A stretch of DNA of 64,000 nucleotides from Clavaria fumosa (Eukaryota; Basidiomycota; Agaricomycetes; Agaricales; Clavariaceae). The notes below the pieces were generated by a model. That model searched no databases. It was not told where the DNA came from and saw only the letters and a list, made by a program, of their open reading frames with translations. The position numbers were made by a program, and so were the translations under genes. The stretch is taken from positions 1,550,001-1,614,000 of the forward strand of contig OX637800.1 of assembly GCA_951802425.1 (NCBI GenBank), written 5' to 3'. The stretch's first letter is position 1. The number at the start of each line of letters is the position of its first letter. Below, piece after piece: positions 1 through 10,090 of the stretch.

Positions 1-146
1 GTGGCATAGATTATCGGATTTGCCATAAACAGGAGGCGGAGCGACCGGAGGAATGTACGGAAATTTCTTTTTTGCCCATCGAATGGGGCGACGACTAAAT
101 CCAGCCTCGTGGCATGGACTTCAGGCGGGGCGACATGGTCAGCCAT
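1..146 (-). CDS. Gag N-terminus of Gypsy element 1 (partial)
   Basis: The minus strand from the ATG at 146-144 is open to the window edge (48 codons). It encodes a protein beginning MADHVAPP that aligns residue by residue with the first 48 residues of the complete Gypsy polyprotein at 5089-9516, including the shared APFDGQKRNFRTFLRSLRLL segment. It is the start of the structural (capsid) protein. The frame is intact in what is visible. Confidence 0.8.
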   Translation of the reverse strand, partial: MADHVAPPEVHATRLDLVVAPFDGQKRNFRTFLRSLRLLFMANPIIYA

Positions 147-787
147 CACAGACCCTGGTGGTGGTGATGGGGTTTCGGGGACGTCGGTAACAGGGGAATC
201 GGGGGGGAGCTGGGCTCGACCCGGTCTCGGACGCAGACGCTGTAAATAGAATTCCGGGCCTTGGGCACTCAGGATTTCTTCGATCTCTTAGCAGTCCTGT
301 CCTCTCAGGCTGCTCTCTATGTATCTAGGTACTTATAGAACTCTTATTCTATAAAACTTGTTGCTAGCGTGGGGCCCGAATGGTGTCCCAGGTGGTCACT
401 CCACAACTCCTAGTGAGTTGCCCGTGTGCCCTTCTGACAATGGTCACAGAGCAAGGGCCCTGTCCACTGGACCAGGAAACTACAGAAAAACTATGTATAG
501 GGCCTTTCCGTGCCCTGTACACTACACGATTCTCTGGTACGTAGCTGTAAAGCAAAGTTCCAGGCCTTTGGCACTCGGTGTCTCTTGGGGAGGGTCACAG
601 TAGACTTCCTCCGGGTCTGGTCACGGGTATCTACACACAGTAAAAATTTCACACGGTTCTGTTGCACACCGTGGGCAGGGTAAAGAGAAAGAGGATGAGG
701 GGGATAAGCTGTCACAGAGTGTGACAGTTTGAGATAGGGGTCCAGGCTAGCCGGGTTAGGACACGGGGCTAGGGCAGACAGGGGTTG

Positions 788-799
788 ATGTTAGTATTG
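788..799 (-). promoter_or_regulatory. Self-primer binding site of Gypsy element 1
   Basis: The 12 bases directly inside the LTR (minus strand CAATACTAACAT) are complementary at 11 of 12 positions to a stretch inside the LTR itself (851-862) that lies about 35-45 bp downstream of a TATA box, where mRNA should start. No tRNA-type primer site starting TGG is present. This matches the self-priming mechanism known for the Tf1/sushi group of chromoviruses. Confidence 0.55.
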
Positions 800-1104
800 T
801 GTCAGACTTAGTCTCACGGTTCACACAACTTAACGTAAGGTCGATGATGACGATACTAACATAAGGGGAAAAGGGTACAAGTAAGAAAGCGACGTAGTAT
901 ATATAGCGAGCGGTTCGGGAGTTGCCGGCGTTCCCACGCTCGGACCCCGTGCGTCACGTGATGCGTCCAGGCCCGGGTCATGTGATTTTCCCATTATGTA
1001 AGCCACCACCCGTCCGGGTCACGTGACTCGTCCGCAAACTTCCTGCAACTCTTTTGTGATCCTTTCTTGGCCTTTCCAACCTGCTTATGTAAGCGATCCT
1101 GACA
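800..1104 (-). repeat. 5' LTR of Gypsy element 1
   Basis: The minus strand starts TGTCAGGATCGC and ends AGTCTGACA, so it has TG...CA ends. It aligns along its length with the 291-bp LTRs at 4787-5077 and 10091-10381 but is clearly diverged. Three TCAYGTGA palindromes (954-961, 978-985, 1019-1026) and a TATATA box (about 897-904) are conserved with the younger LTRs. The minus-strand sequence of 851-862 can pair with the presumed primer site at 788-799. Confidence 0.8.
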
Positions 1105-1931
1105 CAGCGACGGCGACGGCGGCAGCAGCGGCAGCAACAACGATGGCAACAGCGGCGGCAACAGCGGCGGCGGCGGCGGCAGCAGCAGCAATGGCCCAGG
1201 CCCCCTACTGCAGTCACAGACTGACAGTGGGGACCTGGGCCATTGATTTTGTGCTGGCTGGTGTGCAGAGGAAGGAAGGAGCAGTGGTGGCAGCAGGAAG
1301 CGGCACATAGCACTACCATAGTCTACTGTAGTGTCAACCTGGGCTACCATTTGAGACAAGTAAACTATTGAATCACCTTTGCATACTCTGGTGCATTGTA
1401 TGGGATCTACTCAGTGCGACAGAGCAATATATAGGAACTACCATTACTACCATTACTACAGAGCAATATATGGGAACTACTGTTACTACAGAGCAATATA
1501 TGGGAACTACCATTACTACAGAGCAATATATGGGATCTACTGGGTCTATATAACGCGTTACTAGCTACTGAGCTACTGCTGCTACCATGACTACATAGTA
1601 CTATATTGTTTGAGCTTTTTTTCCTGATGTCCCCTGTGGTTTCGATGCCGGTGTCATTGGTCTGATTGCCAGTAACATCATTATAGGTGTCGAACAAAAC
1701 CAAGGCAGGAGGTTGACACCAGTGCAGATGTGGAGTCAACAGGCTCTGGAGATGAACTGGATGACTGATTGCCATGATCAGGTCTGCTGTCATCACTAGA
1801 AATGATGAGGAGATTTGGTGTGATGGTCTCATCACACCTGCAATGACTGGGTAGCTGTGACAATTGCAACCCATTTGTGCACTGAGAACACTATCATAAA
1901 TTCATAATCATACCCTTGTCATTTGATATAG
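1105..1931. other. Gene-poor stretch with microsatellite and small cluster fragment
   Basis: About 1105-1195 is an imperfect GGC/GCA trinucleotide tract. About 1625-1690 is clearly related to 17832-17897, 33803-33870 and 48361-48427 in the three gene clusters: the shared segment starts near CCCCTGTGGTTTCGATGCCG. It is therefore a displaced fragment of the cluster intergenic region. No convincing gene is seen; open frames here are short and partly made of simple repeats. Confidence 0.5.
1427..1545. repeat. 30-bp minisatellite, about four units
   Basis: A tandem repeat with the unit ACAGAGCAATATATGGGAAC followed by TACCATTACT. Units differ by a few substitutions (CCATT/TGTTA, GGAAC/GGATC), and one unit has an extra partial block. 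It sits between the Gypsy fragment and segment R and has no coding signal of its own. Confidence 0.8.
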
Positions 1932-2495
1932 TTGTGGGAGGAAAGATGGACAGACACACCAACAATGCAGCGACAAAATAATCCACTCTCTCCGGGTTGT
2001 CTCCCACTGAAGCCTGTGCCCAATGCACTAGTGTATCATAAGCTCCCATGCCCTAGATTGGCGTGCATACACGCAATACAAGTTGCGCAGAGTCTCTGCG
2101 AGAGCAGGGTCAACGGACAGCCACCGACACGCCTTGAGCAAGAGCAATGTCAGCGCATGCGGCGACACGAGCAGCCCTGTTTGGCGAGGTTGGGAGATGT
2201 GGCATGCATGTGTGCCGTGATGGTGTGACGTCGTCGTGTGGATGGGTCGGTTGGCGGTTATCATTGTGATATTTTCGATTGACTTGATTAACTTAATCTG
2301 ATTCATATTTTTATAGATAGGGAAAAGGGAAAGGATGGGGGGAATGTATGGGCTCTTCAACTTCAACCTCAACCTCCGTCCCTCTCTCGCCTGCACCAGG
2401 CCATCCGGGGTCGTGCATATGCTTTTGTAGATGTGTGTTGTCGCCGTCGTCGTCGCAGCAAAAAGCAGTTACTGAACCATGGCATGATCGCGATT
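1932..2495. repeat. Segment R, copy 1, left part
   Basis: Closely similar to about 41697-42220 and 56890-57440. In those copies the sequence continues without interruption into what here lies at 11652 onward. The break point is the CATGGC(A/G)TGATCGCGAT motif, the LINE target site. Similarity starts abruptly near 1932, so the left edge of the duplicated unit is here. No gene is recognised in this part. Confidence 0.8.
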
Positions 2496-2514
2496 TTTTT
2501 TTTTTTTTTTTTTT

Positions 2515-2909
2515 GAATCAGCATTTATATACTGCCACATGTGGCTAAGACAAAGACGCGGTAGCTAAAAGACTAGGAGTAATGGTTGCCACGCCATCTG
2601 TAATTCTGAGGTAGTTAGGCATTGGTGTGCTAGGGTGCATTAACCCTGACTAAATGAAAGGATTTTGTGAACCCGACAGAATGAGGAGGAAGGAGAGGGA
2701 GAAATTGTATAGCAATCATAACCTGCAAAGGAATTTTACCTCTGAAATGAGCGGGGGATGCCTACGGTGAGCTCTGTCATGAAAGCGTCGTCCGTACTAT
2801 CAGGCCAGCAAATTTCAATCCTTTAACTTAAGAAACACCATGCAAATCAGGTGAACAAGGGGCTAAACCCCAACTATATATTTTATCACAAGATAAGTAC
2901 AATACTTAT
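2515..2909. other. LINE 3' region, no gene seen
   Basis: This stretch follows the poly(T) tract and has no open frame of note on either strand. By position it is the 3' untranslated part of the minus-strand LINE, but nothing in the sequence itself proves that. Confidence 0.4.
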
Positions 2910-3834
2910 CTACACGAAAGAAAGCCAAGACCCCTCTTCATCAAGGGAGGAGCCCGAGGTGCCATACTCAGACCCCCAAGACTCCTCTTCCCACAACTCA
3001 TCTGAAGAGTCTGAGAAGTCAGACTCACCCACGAACCCGAGAGCTACCCTCAAGGGATGGGAGGCAAACTGACCATCCCAGATTCCCGCCTCCAGGGCAG
3101 CCTCTCGCAGATCTCGCACAGTGCCGAGAGAACCTCTGTCGTCCAGAGTAGGAGACAGGAGGGAGGAATAGGCGGGGGGGAGGTCAACGGTAGGAAGGGA
3201 GGGCGATGGAGGAGGCGCCACCAACGGGGTATCCAGAGGTTGGAGATCTGGACCTGGGGACGGTAAGCCGGGTGTACAGGACCAGAACCAATCTCAGCCC
3301 AGTCCTGCCCACCTTGGTACCAGGTACCTTGGTCACCCCAAGGGGTGGTGGCCCAAACAGTTGGTGAGGGAGGACGGGGAGGAGCCCAGTCCCAATCTAT
3401 AAAGAATCAGACTTACTGGAGACAGAGAGAAGCAACTCGGCTAACTCACCATGAGGGTCCTCGAGAAGGTCACAGATACGTTGGTAGGGACCTTGAGTCA
3501 AGGAGCAATCCTTGACAAGGTGGGAGGGATCCCCACAGGCGAAGCATCGGTCGAGGACCCAATAGAGGTCCGCATCGGCAGGGATGAGTTGAACCCACCA
3601 ATGGAAGGTATCACAGGAGAGCTTGATCCCAGTGTGGGGAGCAAAGAGGGAAGAGCTGTGGAAGAACTCGACGAGGTGGTGGCCTTGGAAACACATAGCA
3701 GGCAGACTCTGAAGAGACGGCGAAAGGAGGAAGACCGTCCTTTTATCCAATAACCGCCACAGGCTGATCTCGACCTCGATTGGGCAAACCCCTATCCACC
3801 AGACACGATCACCCCTAAGAAGATCTCTGATCAA
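2910..3834 (-). pseudogene. Gag-like remnant with one CCHC zinc knuckle
   Basis: A minus-strand open frame at 3397-3834 encodes a zinc knuckle, CFACGDPSHLVKDC (C-x2-C-x4-H-x4-C), as found in Gag and LINE ORF1 proteins. It has no ATG start and opens from a GATC-rich sequence. A second open frame, acidic and serine-rich, follows at 2910-3224 in another phase. Together they look like a frame-shifted retroelement structural gene. It lies inside the LINE boundaries but could be an older element captured by it. Confidence 0.45.
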
Positions 3835-4231
3835 AGATCAGTTTCACTCGATCACTGCATCACACCGATCGATCAAGTAATCATGACTCAGAACAGCTCG
3901 ATCACAGATCATCTGATCCTCCGATCATATCCCCAACAAGATCAGACGCAGCTGACCATGATTTAATGCATCGAAGCGGGGACCCTATCTGATCGTTGAT
4001 GACATCATCATCACAAGGATCCCAACAAAGATCGACACTGCTCAGACTCATCATTCCAGTGCAAGCACGCAGCTTTCCTGATCATCTATCAGATTCCGAT
4101 ATTTAATCAATGACTCATACATCATGTACAGCCCATAGCTAGAGTATATAAGACCTGGGACCAGCCCACATGTACCCTAGCTTCGATCTTTTCATCTATA
4201 CACTTACTTGAGAGACCTCAACTAAGTCTGA
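3828..4231 (+). repeat. Possible solo LTR or LTR-like promoter segment
   Basis: The segment begins TGATCAAAG and can be read to end CTGACA. It has a good TATA box (TATATAAG, about 4145-4152) followed by a T/C-rich leader. It is very rich in GATC (more than ten within about 220 bases). It interrupts the otherwise LINE-derived minus-strand frames. No second copy and no clear target-site duplication were found, so the boundaries are guesses. Confidence 0.3.
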
Positions 4232-4329
4232 CAGCAAACGTCGCTGCTGAGAACTTCGCACTGGAAGGATTTGTCTTCCCACCTTTAAGGTCGCAAGTCA
4301 TCCCTCCTGAGAGTTTCACCAGCCACCCA

Positions 4330-4644
4330 TTGATTGAGCAGAACCTCTATCGGTTCGAGTACTACCAAAGGTGTACAAGGACTTGGATAAAGGACTGGCT
4401 ACTCCGAGCCAATCCCCAGACTTATTACCAGACACTTCGACTACTGCAGGAGTATTCCCTGCATATCGAGAGACAAGTCCGTCAGGACTACCGACTAGCC
4501 TTAGAAACTGAACAGACCCTTCGCTCTACCCTTGCACACCAAAGGGGTTTTGCTGTCACAAGCCCAACAAGCTCCTCCTCTGTAGTATACTCATCATCAT
4601 CAGAATCCCCATCATCTAATATCATCTCCGCATCGTGGTTTTGA
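4330..4644 (+). CDS. Unidentified 104-codon open frame downstream of the LTR-like segment
   Basis: The frame encodes an amphipathic, Arg/Tyr/Leu-rich stretch (for example WIKDWLLRANPQTYYQTLRL) and then a serine-rich tail. The first two thirds look coding and could be the beginning of a Gag protein driven by the promoter at 3828-4231. The serine-rich tail lies opposite an acidic minus-strand frame that continues LINE ORF1, so only one of the two is likely real there. The start is not an ATG (TTG at 4330). The function is unknown. Confidence 0.3.
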   Translation: MIEQNLYRFEYYQRCTRTWIKDWLLRANPQTYYQTLRLLQEYSLHIERQVRQDYRLALETEQTLRSTLAHQRGFAVTSPTSSSSVVYSSSSESPSSNIISASWF

Positions 4645-4786
4645 GGTATTGAGAATTTGATCGATGCTGAATTCTTGGGGCCCTTGGAGTATGCACTAAC
4701 CGAAGCCTTCTCCGATGGGGGTGCCACTACCTCTGATGCACCAGGTAGCTTCTCGGGTTGGCTGCACACTGTAGTAAGGGTGTTGG

Positions 4787-5077
4787 TATCAGACTGGGTC
4801 TCACACAACTTAAGCGTAAGGTCATGACGACAATACTAAGATAAGGGGAAAAGAGTACAAAAAAGGAAAAGCGAAAGTACTTATAGCGAACGCTTCGGCA
4901 CTTGCCGGCGTTCCCACGCTCGGACCCTCGGATCACGTGATGCGCCCAGGCCCCAGGTCATGTGATCTTACATGATTACATAATCCGACCCAGCCACAGG
5001 TCATGTGACCTTCCAACAACCCTCCCCAGTTTCTCCACAACTGCACTTTGGGATGGCTTACATAAGCGATCCTAACA
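4787..5077 (-). repeat. 3' LTR of Gypsy element 2
   Basis: On the minus strand it begins TGTTAGGATCGC and ends AGTCTGATA; the older copy ends in the canonical ACA, so the terminal CA has mutated to TA. It is identical to the LTR at 10091-10381. The polypurine tract at 5078-5090 directly abuts it and overlaps the stop codon of the polyprotein. Confidence 0.9.
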
Positions 5078-5088
5078 TCACCCCCCTC

Positions 5089-8000
5089 TTAAGGCTGGGC
5101 GTCCCGACCAGCTAGCTTGGCCTTGTCAGGGTGAGCAAGGAAGAAGTCCCGGAGAAGCAGTGCCACATTGGTGAGGTTCCGTCGTGGCTCCCAAGTGTTC
5201 TCCTCTACAGGGTATCCCAACCACTTCACCAGGTATCTCACTCCACGCCCCACCTTCTTAACATCAAGGATCGCCTCCACATCATACTCCAGGTGGTCAT
5301 CATCAATCGTAGGGGGCGGAGGGGGAGGCAGGTTCTGGGAAGGGAAGGAAGGGGGGTGGTATGGTGTCAACAGCAACTCATTGAAGACCCGATGGATGCG
5401 CCAGGCCCGAGGGAGCTTGAGGCGATACCCAGCAGGTCCCACCTTCTCCTCAACTGCAAAGGGGCCTGCTCTCTTGTTGTCAAGCTTTTTACAGGGCCGG
5501 TCCATCTTCAAGTTTCTAGTATCCAGCCAGACCAGATCTCCCTCAGAGTACTCCCGACTTGGGCGTTTCCCCTTATCGTAGCTCTTCTTCATCGCTGCCA
5601 CTGCTTTCTCCATTGCCTCCTTGGCTGCTCTTCGGGACTCCGTGAGCTTAGCCATCCACTCGTCCGCTGCCGGGTTCACCTCAGAAGGTGGCCGGAGCCC
5701 CCCATTCCATGGGTGTCGTCCATAATCGAGGAAGAAGGGTGTCTGTCCTGTTGCTGAGTGCTCACGATTATTAAGAGCAAACTCCGCAGTGGACAACCAT
5801 TCAGCCCAGTCATCCTGGAGATGGTCCACGTAAGCCCGGAGATAGATCTCCATCTCCTGGTTCGCCCGTTCCGTCTGTCCATCAGTCTGCGGATGAAAGG
5901 CAGTACTTGGATTTGCCTTAACCTGGATCATGGAGTAGAACTCCTTCATGAAGCGGGACACGAACTGGGACCCCCGGTCACTCACAACCTTGTGAGGGAC
6001 TCCATGGTCACGAAACACTCGATCCCGGAGGAGACGCGCCGCTCCAAGTCCTGTGAGGTCGAGCCCGATCGCTTCGAGCAGTGTCCGTTTCGTGAATTTG
6101 TCGACAATAACAAGGATGGCATTATGTCCACGGGAGAGGGGGAGGGGACCGACTATGTCCCATGAGATCACCGACCAGGGACCATCGGGCACCAGATGGG
6201 GGTGCAGTGGGGCAGCACGCTTGGTACGGTCGGGCTTCGTCCGCTGGCATGTCTCACACCCCTGGGCATACCGATCCGCATCTTTTACCATGTCCGGCCA
6301 CCAATAACCCTTCACTAGTGCTGCTCTCAACTTCCGGGGCCCAGGGTGTCCAGCAGCGGGGAGGTCATGCTCAAACTCGAGAACGGCCTCACGAGCTCCT
6401 AGGGGGACCCAGGTGACTATCCCCTTTCGCCAGAGTCCAGCACGATCTCGTGTCCACTCATCATCAAGCTCCTCTGGCTTCTGTATGTGTACCGCGCTAT
6501 TTTTCTGGAGTAGCGTCTCCATTTCCGATGTGAATGACACACAGACTTCCGTTTCCGGGAAAACCTGCACTGGTGCATCCTCCTCCACCATCTCTCCATA
6601 GTCTGGTCTCCGGGAGAGTGCATCTGCCTTTGTGTTCGACTTGCCAGTGCGATACTTTATCTCAAAGTCAAAGCACTGGAGCTCTCCAACCCAACGAACC
6701 TGCCTCGGCTTCAACTTCTGGGGCTTCCGGAAGTACTGGAGGTTTGCATGGTCCGTCCAGATCTCGATCGTCTCCTCTGCTCCAATGAGGTATGCTCGCC
6801 ACTCGCGAAGTGCCCGAATCACAGCCAAGAACTCCTTGTCGTACACATCGTAGTTCTTCTCAGCTGCAGTGAGGGCCTTGGAGATATAGTCAACAACTCT
6901 CCAGGTTCCATCCGTCTGCTGCTGCGAGAGCACTCCACCAGTTGCCAGGTTGCTTGCATCTGTCTCTACCTTCCATCTCCCTTTGTCCTGAGGCAGAGCC
7001 AAGACCGGGGCTGATACGAGTGCCTGGCGGAGATCTCGGAAGGCTGCTTCCTCCTCCTCCTCCCATTTCCACGGAACATTCCCAGTCAGCCGGAAGAGTG
7101 GCTTTGCCCGGGCAGAAAGATTTGGGATGTGCCGGCGGAGGTAGTTCAGCATCCCATTGAACCTCTGGACATCCTTCACATTCTTAGGACGTGGCCAATC
7201 TCGGACTGCCGCACCCTTGGCCGGATCATGCTCTAGTCTGTTGTGGGAGATCTTCATCCCCAGGAAGATGATCTCACTCTTCTCAAACTCGCATTTACTG
7301 AGTTTGAGACACAACCCATTCTCTCCAAACTTCCTCAAGACCCGATCCATCCAGTACCGGTGTGTAGCCAAGTCCTCTGCAAACACAATGACATCATCCA
7401 CATAGGCCCTCACATGTCCTCCTGCAATCTCCTCCCTCAACACATGGTTCATGAAGCGTTGGAAGGTGGCAGGGGCATTCTGCAGTCCAAACCACATGAC
7501 AGCTGGTTCGAAGAGTCCACGGGGTGTCAGGAAGGCGCAGCGGTGCTGGTGCTCGGGCCAGACCTGCATAGATGGGAAACCTCCCTTTGCATCAATCTTA
7601 GAGTAGATCGACGCTCCTTTAAGCACATCCACTGTGTCTCGGATGCGGGGGAGGGGGTACTTGTCCTTGATCAGGTGTGCATTCAGCCTCGAGTAGTCGA
7701 TGATTGGCCGCAGTTTGTCCTTCTCATGTTTGAAGAAGAAGGGGCTGGCATACGGGGATTTCGAGGGCCGGATTCGTCCAGAAGCAAGCTGCTCATCCAC
7801 CCAACGGTTCATCTCCACCATCTCCTGCCGTGTCAAAGAATACAGCTTGGAGGAGAGGTGCTCAGGGTCCTTTTTGAACTCGATCTTAATATCGAAGTCT
7901 GGTCGGGAGCGGGGAAGTTCATCCCACTTTGCTTCACTAAACACCAAAGGGTAGCGGCTGGGCCAATTGGGGGTAGGGCCAGAGTTGGGAAAACGGGTGT

Positions 8001-9516
8001 CCAGAATACTCGTGGATGCGAGGGTACTCGTTTTCAGGGGTGCAGGGGCTCGAGGGGATGGGGAACACTGTGGGGGGCAGCGGGTAAGGCTCAGCTCTGC
8101 CTTCTGCCAGTCGATATCCGGGTTATGCCGCTTGAGCCAGTCATGCCCAAGGATGACCTTGTGGGACTGGGTCTTTCCCAGCAGAAAGTGGATCCGCTCC
8201 TGGTGGTCACCAACTCTCACCAGCACCTCTATCCCATATCGGACCTTTCCATCCCTGTTCTGTGTCCCATCCACATTATACATGGTGATTGGGTTCAGCA
8301 GGAGAGATGGCTCCAGTCCCACTCCTTTCGCCCACTCCAAATCCATGAAGCAGTTGGTGCACCCTGAGTTGACAAGGGCCTTCATTGTGATCCCTTTGCC
8401 AGTGCTGAAAGCCTCCAAGTGCACCTGGATGGCTAGCTCTCGTGGCACATGTTTCCGCACTTCTGGCCGCACTCTGGTTAGGCACTCTGCCAGTCTCACT
8501 TCCTCCTTCACCTCAGCCCCAATTCGGGTATGTCTCTGCTGCAAGATAGTATATCGGGGTATACTTGCAGCAGGCACAGGGACGGAAAGGGGGCTGGCAC
8601 ACTTCTTCTCCCCAGTGGGAGTCCTCCTCTCTCTCTCACACAGCTCTATGCAGGCTCGGAGCCGTGCAATCTCTTTCTCATATCCCTCCGCCATTTGGGG
8701 GGCACATGGTGCTGCCCGGGTTTGGGCCCTTGGGACCTGCAGACGCGTATCAGGCAGGGGGCAGAAACGGACAGCATGGCCAGTCTGGTGGCATCGGAAA
8801 CAACATCTCTCATCAGCAGGGGCCCATTCTCGGGCCATGGCCACATCTGGAGTACACAGCAGAGGGGTCACAAGAGGTCGCGAAACGGTCACGGCAGGTC
8901 GCGGTAGGGTCGTGGTGGGTCGCGGTGTCCGTTCCGTGAGTATCCCATCCAGTCGCCTTTGCTGGGCATCAAGCCTCTCAGCCAGCACCTTCCATTCTCC
9001 ATATGTCTCTGGCATCGGGGAGACACCATAGATTCTCTCCACCAACCTCCTACTCAGGTTCAACTCCAGCCAATGGACTAGGATTCCTGAGTCCTTCTCT
9101 GCACTCAACTTCGCCCATCGGGACAGCGTCTCGAATTTCGTGAAGAACTCTGGTGCTGTCATGGCACCCTGTTTCAGCCCTGCAATATCGGCAAGGGCAG
9201 TCGCACAGTCATTTGGGTCATCGAATGCGCGCTTCATCTCCTCCACAAACTCTGCCCAGGTTCCGGCCTCGCCACTACCCAGGATCTCTTCCGCCTTCAT
9301 ATTCGCCCACTCTGCAGCGAATCCTTCTCCAGTAATTTTGCTCAGAGCAAAAAGGACCTTCACCAGGTCCACAGCATAGACAGTCGGGTTCGCCATAAAC
9401 AGGAGGCGAAGGGATCGGAGGAACGTACGGAAGTTCCTTTTCTGCCCATCAAAGGGGGCAACAGATAGGTCAAGCCTCATAGGTTGGGCTACAGGTGGGG
9501 CGACATGGTCTGCCAT
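5089..9516 (-). CDS. Gypsy Gag-Pol polyprotein with chromodomain
   Basis: One open frame of 1,475 codons from the ATG at 9516. Domains in order: retrotransposon Gag (about 15-200), a CCHC zinc knuckle (239-252), an aspartic protease (about 375-470), reverse transcriptase (about 555-735, catalytic YVDD at 705-708), RNase H (about 845-970, acidic D853, E895, D922), an integrase HHCC finger (H1050, H1057, C1087, C1090) and a DDE core (D1120, D1180, E1216), a GPY-like region and a chromodomain (about 1410-1465). Gag and Pol are fused without a frameshift, as in Tf1. One defect stands out: the protease active-site motif reads V-N-S-G-C-T, with Asn383 where family members have Asp. Everything else looks intact. 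The element therefore seems young but possibly unable to process its own polyprotein. Confidence 0.93.
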   Translation of the reverse strand: MADHVAPPVAQPMRLDLSVAPFDGQKRNFRTFLRSLRLLFMANPTVYAVDLVKVLFALSKITGEGFAAEWANMKAEEILGSGEAGTWAEFVEEMKRAFDDPNDCATALADIAGLKQGAMTAPEFFTKFETLSRWAKLSAEKDSGILVHWLELNLSRRLVERIYGVSPMPETYGEWKVLAERLDAQQRRLDGILTERTPRPTTTLPRPAVTVSRPLVTPLLCTPDVAMAREWAPADERCCFRCHQTGHAVRFCPLPDTRLQVPRAQTRAAPCAPQMAEGYEKEIARLRACIELCERERRTPTGEKKCASPLSVPVPAASIPRYTILQQRHTRIGAEVKEEVRLAECLTRVRPEVRKHVPRELAIQVHLEAFSTGKGITMKALVNSGCTNCFMDLEWAKGVGLEPSLLLNPITMYNVDGTQNRDGKVRYGIEVLVRVGDHQERIHFLLGKTQSHKVILGHDWLKRHNPDIDWQKAELSLTRCPPQCSPSPRAPAPLKTSTLASTSILDTRFPNSGPTPNWPSRYPLVFSEAKWDELPRSRPDFDIKIEFKKDPEHLSSKLYSLTRQEMVEMNRWVDEQLASGRIRPSKSPYASPFFFKHEKDKLRPIIDYSRLNAHLIKDKYPLPRIRDTVDVLKGASIYSKIDAKGGFPSMQVWPEHQHRCAFLTPRGLFEPAVMWFGLQNAPATFQRFMNHVLREEIAGGHVRAYVDDVIVFAEDLATHRYWMDRVLRKFGENGLCLKLSKCEFEKSEIIFLGMKISHNRLEHDPAKGAAVRDWPRPKNVKDVQRFNGMLNYLRRHIPNLSARAKPLFRLTGNVPWKWEEEEEAAFRDLRQALVSAPVLALPQDKGRWKVETDASNLATGGVLSQQQTDGTWRVVDYISKALTAAEKNYDVYDKEFLAVIRALREWRAYLIGAEETIEIWTDHANLQYFRKPQKLKPRQVRWVGELQCFDFEIKYRTGKSNTKADALSRRPDYGEMVEEDAPVQVFPETEVCVSFTSEMETLLQKNSAVHIQKPEELDDEWTRDRAGLWRKGIVTWVPLGAREAVLEFEHDLPAAGHPGPRKLRAALVKGYWWPDMVKDADRYAQGCETCQRTKPDRTKRAAPLHPHLVPDGPWSVISWDIVGPLPLSRGHNAILVIVDKFTKRTLLEAIGLDLTGLGAARLLRDRVFRDHGVPHKVVSDRGSQFVSRFMKEFYSMIQVKANPSTAFHPQTDGQTERANQEMEIYLRAYVDHLQDDWAEWLSTAEFALNNREHSATGQTPFFLDYGRHPWNGGLRPPSEVNPAADEWMAKLTESRRAAKEAMEKAVAAMKKSYDKGKRPSREYSEGDLVWLDTRNLKMDRPCKKLDNKRAGPFAVEEKVGPAGYRLKLPRAWRIHRVFNELLLTPYHPPSFPSQNLPPPPPPTIDDDHLEYDVEAILDVKKVGRGVRYLVKWLGYPVEENTWEPRRNLTNVALLLRDFFLAHPDKAKLAGRDAQP

Positions 9517-10090
9517 CACAGGCCCTGGATGCTGTAAATAAAGTTCCAGGCCTTGGGCACTCAGGATTTCTTCGATCTCTTAACAGTCCTGTCCTCTTAG
9601 GCTGCTCTTCTGTGTACTTATGTACCTATGTAACTCTTATTCTATGAAACTTTTGTTAACGTGGGGCCCAAATGGTGTCCCAGGTGGTCGCTCCACAACT
9701 CCTAATGAGTTGCCCGTGCGCCCTTCTGACAATGGTCACAGAGCAAGGGCCCTGTCCACTGGACCAGGAAACTACAGAAAGACTATGTAGGGGCCTTTCC
9801 TTGCCCTGTACACTACATGATTCACTGGTACGTAGCTGTAAAACAAAGTTCCGGGCCTTGGGCACTCGGTATCACTTGGGGAGGGTCACAGTTGACTTCC
9901 TCCTGGTCTGGTCACGTGTATCTACACACAGTAAAAATTTCGCGCGGTTCTGTTACACACCGCGGGCAGGGTAAAGGAGAAGAGGATGATAGGGGCTGAG
10001 CTGTGACAACGTGTCACAGTTTGAAATTAAGGGTCCAGGCTAGCCGGGTTAGGACACGGGGCTAGGGCAGACAGGCGGATCTTAGTATTA
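9517..10090 (-). other. Gypsy element 2 leader and self-primer site
   Basis: An untranslated leader of about 570 bp sits between the 5' LTR and gag. At its LTR-proximal edge (10079-10090, minus strand TAATACTAAGAT) lies a 12-base stretch complementary at 11 positions to minus-strand sequence inside the LTR (10135-10146, repeated at 4831-4842). This fits Tf1-type self-priming. No tRNA primer site is visible. The leader contains short open frames of no evident meaning. Confidence 0.6.

Larger units (their letters stand above)
1..1104 (-). mobile_element. Ty3/Gypsy chromovirus, element 1 (5' end only, runs off the window)
   Basis: Reading on the minus strand, the order is LTR (800-1104), untranslated leader (147-799), then the start of gag (1-146). 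The same order and sequence, at lower identity, is found in the complete element at 4787-10381, so this is a second, older member of the same family. The rest of the element lies to the left of the window, so intactness cannot be judged. The leader is alignable to 9517-10090 but carries scattered substitutions and small indels. Confidence 0.85.

Noticed and set aside
7243..9031. Plus-strand open frames of more than 350 codons opposite the Gypsy pol gene
   Set aside because: They are antisense shadows of the minus-strand polyprotein, which carries all the catalytic motifs.
10060..10090. Conventional tRNA primer site for the Gypsy element
   Set aside because: No TGG start or tRNA 3'-end complement next to the LTR. 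The self-complementary pair explains priming better.
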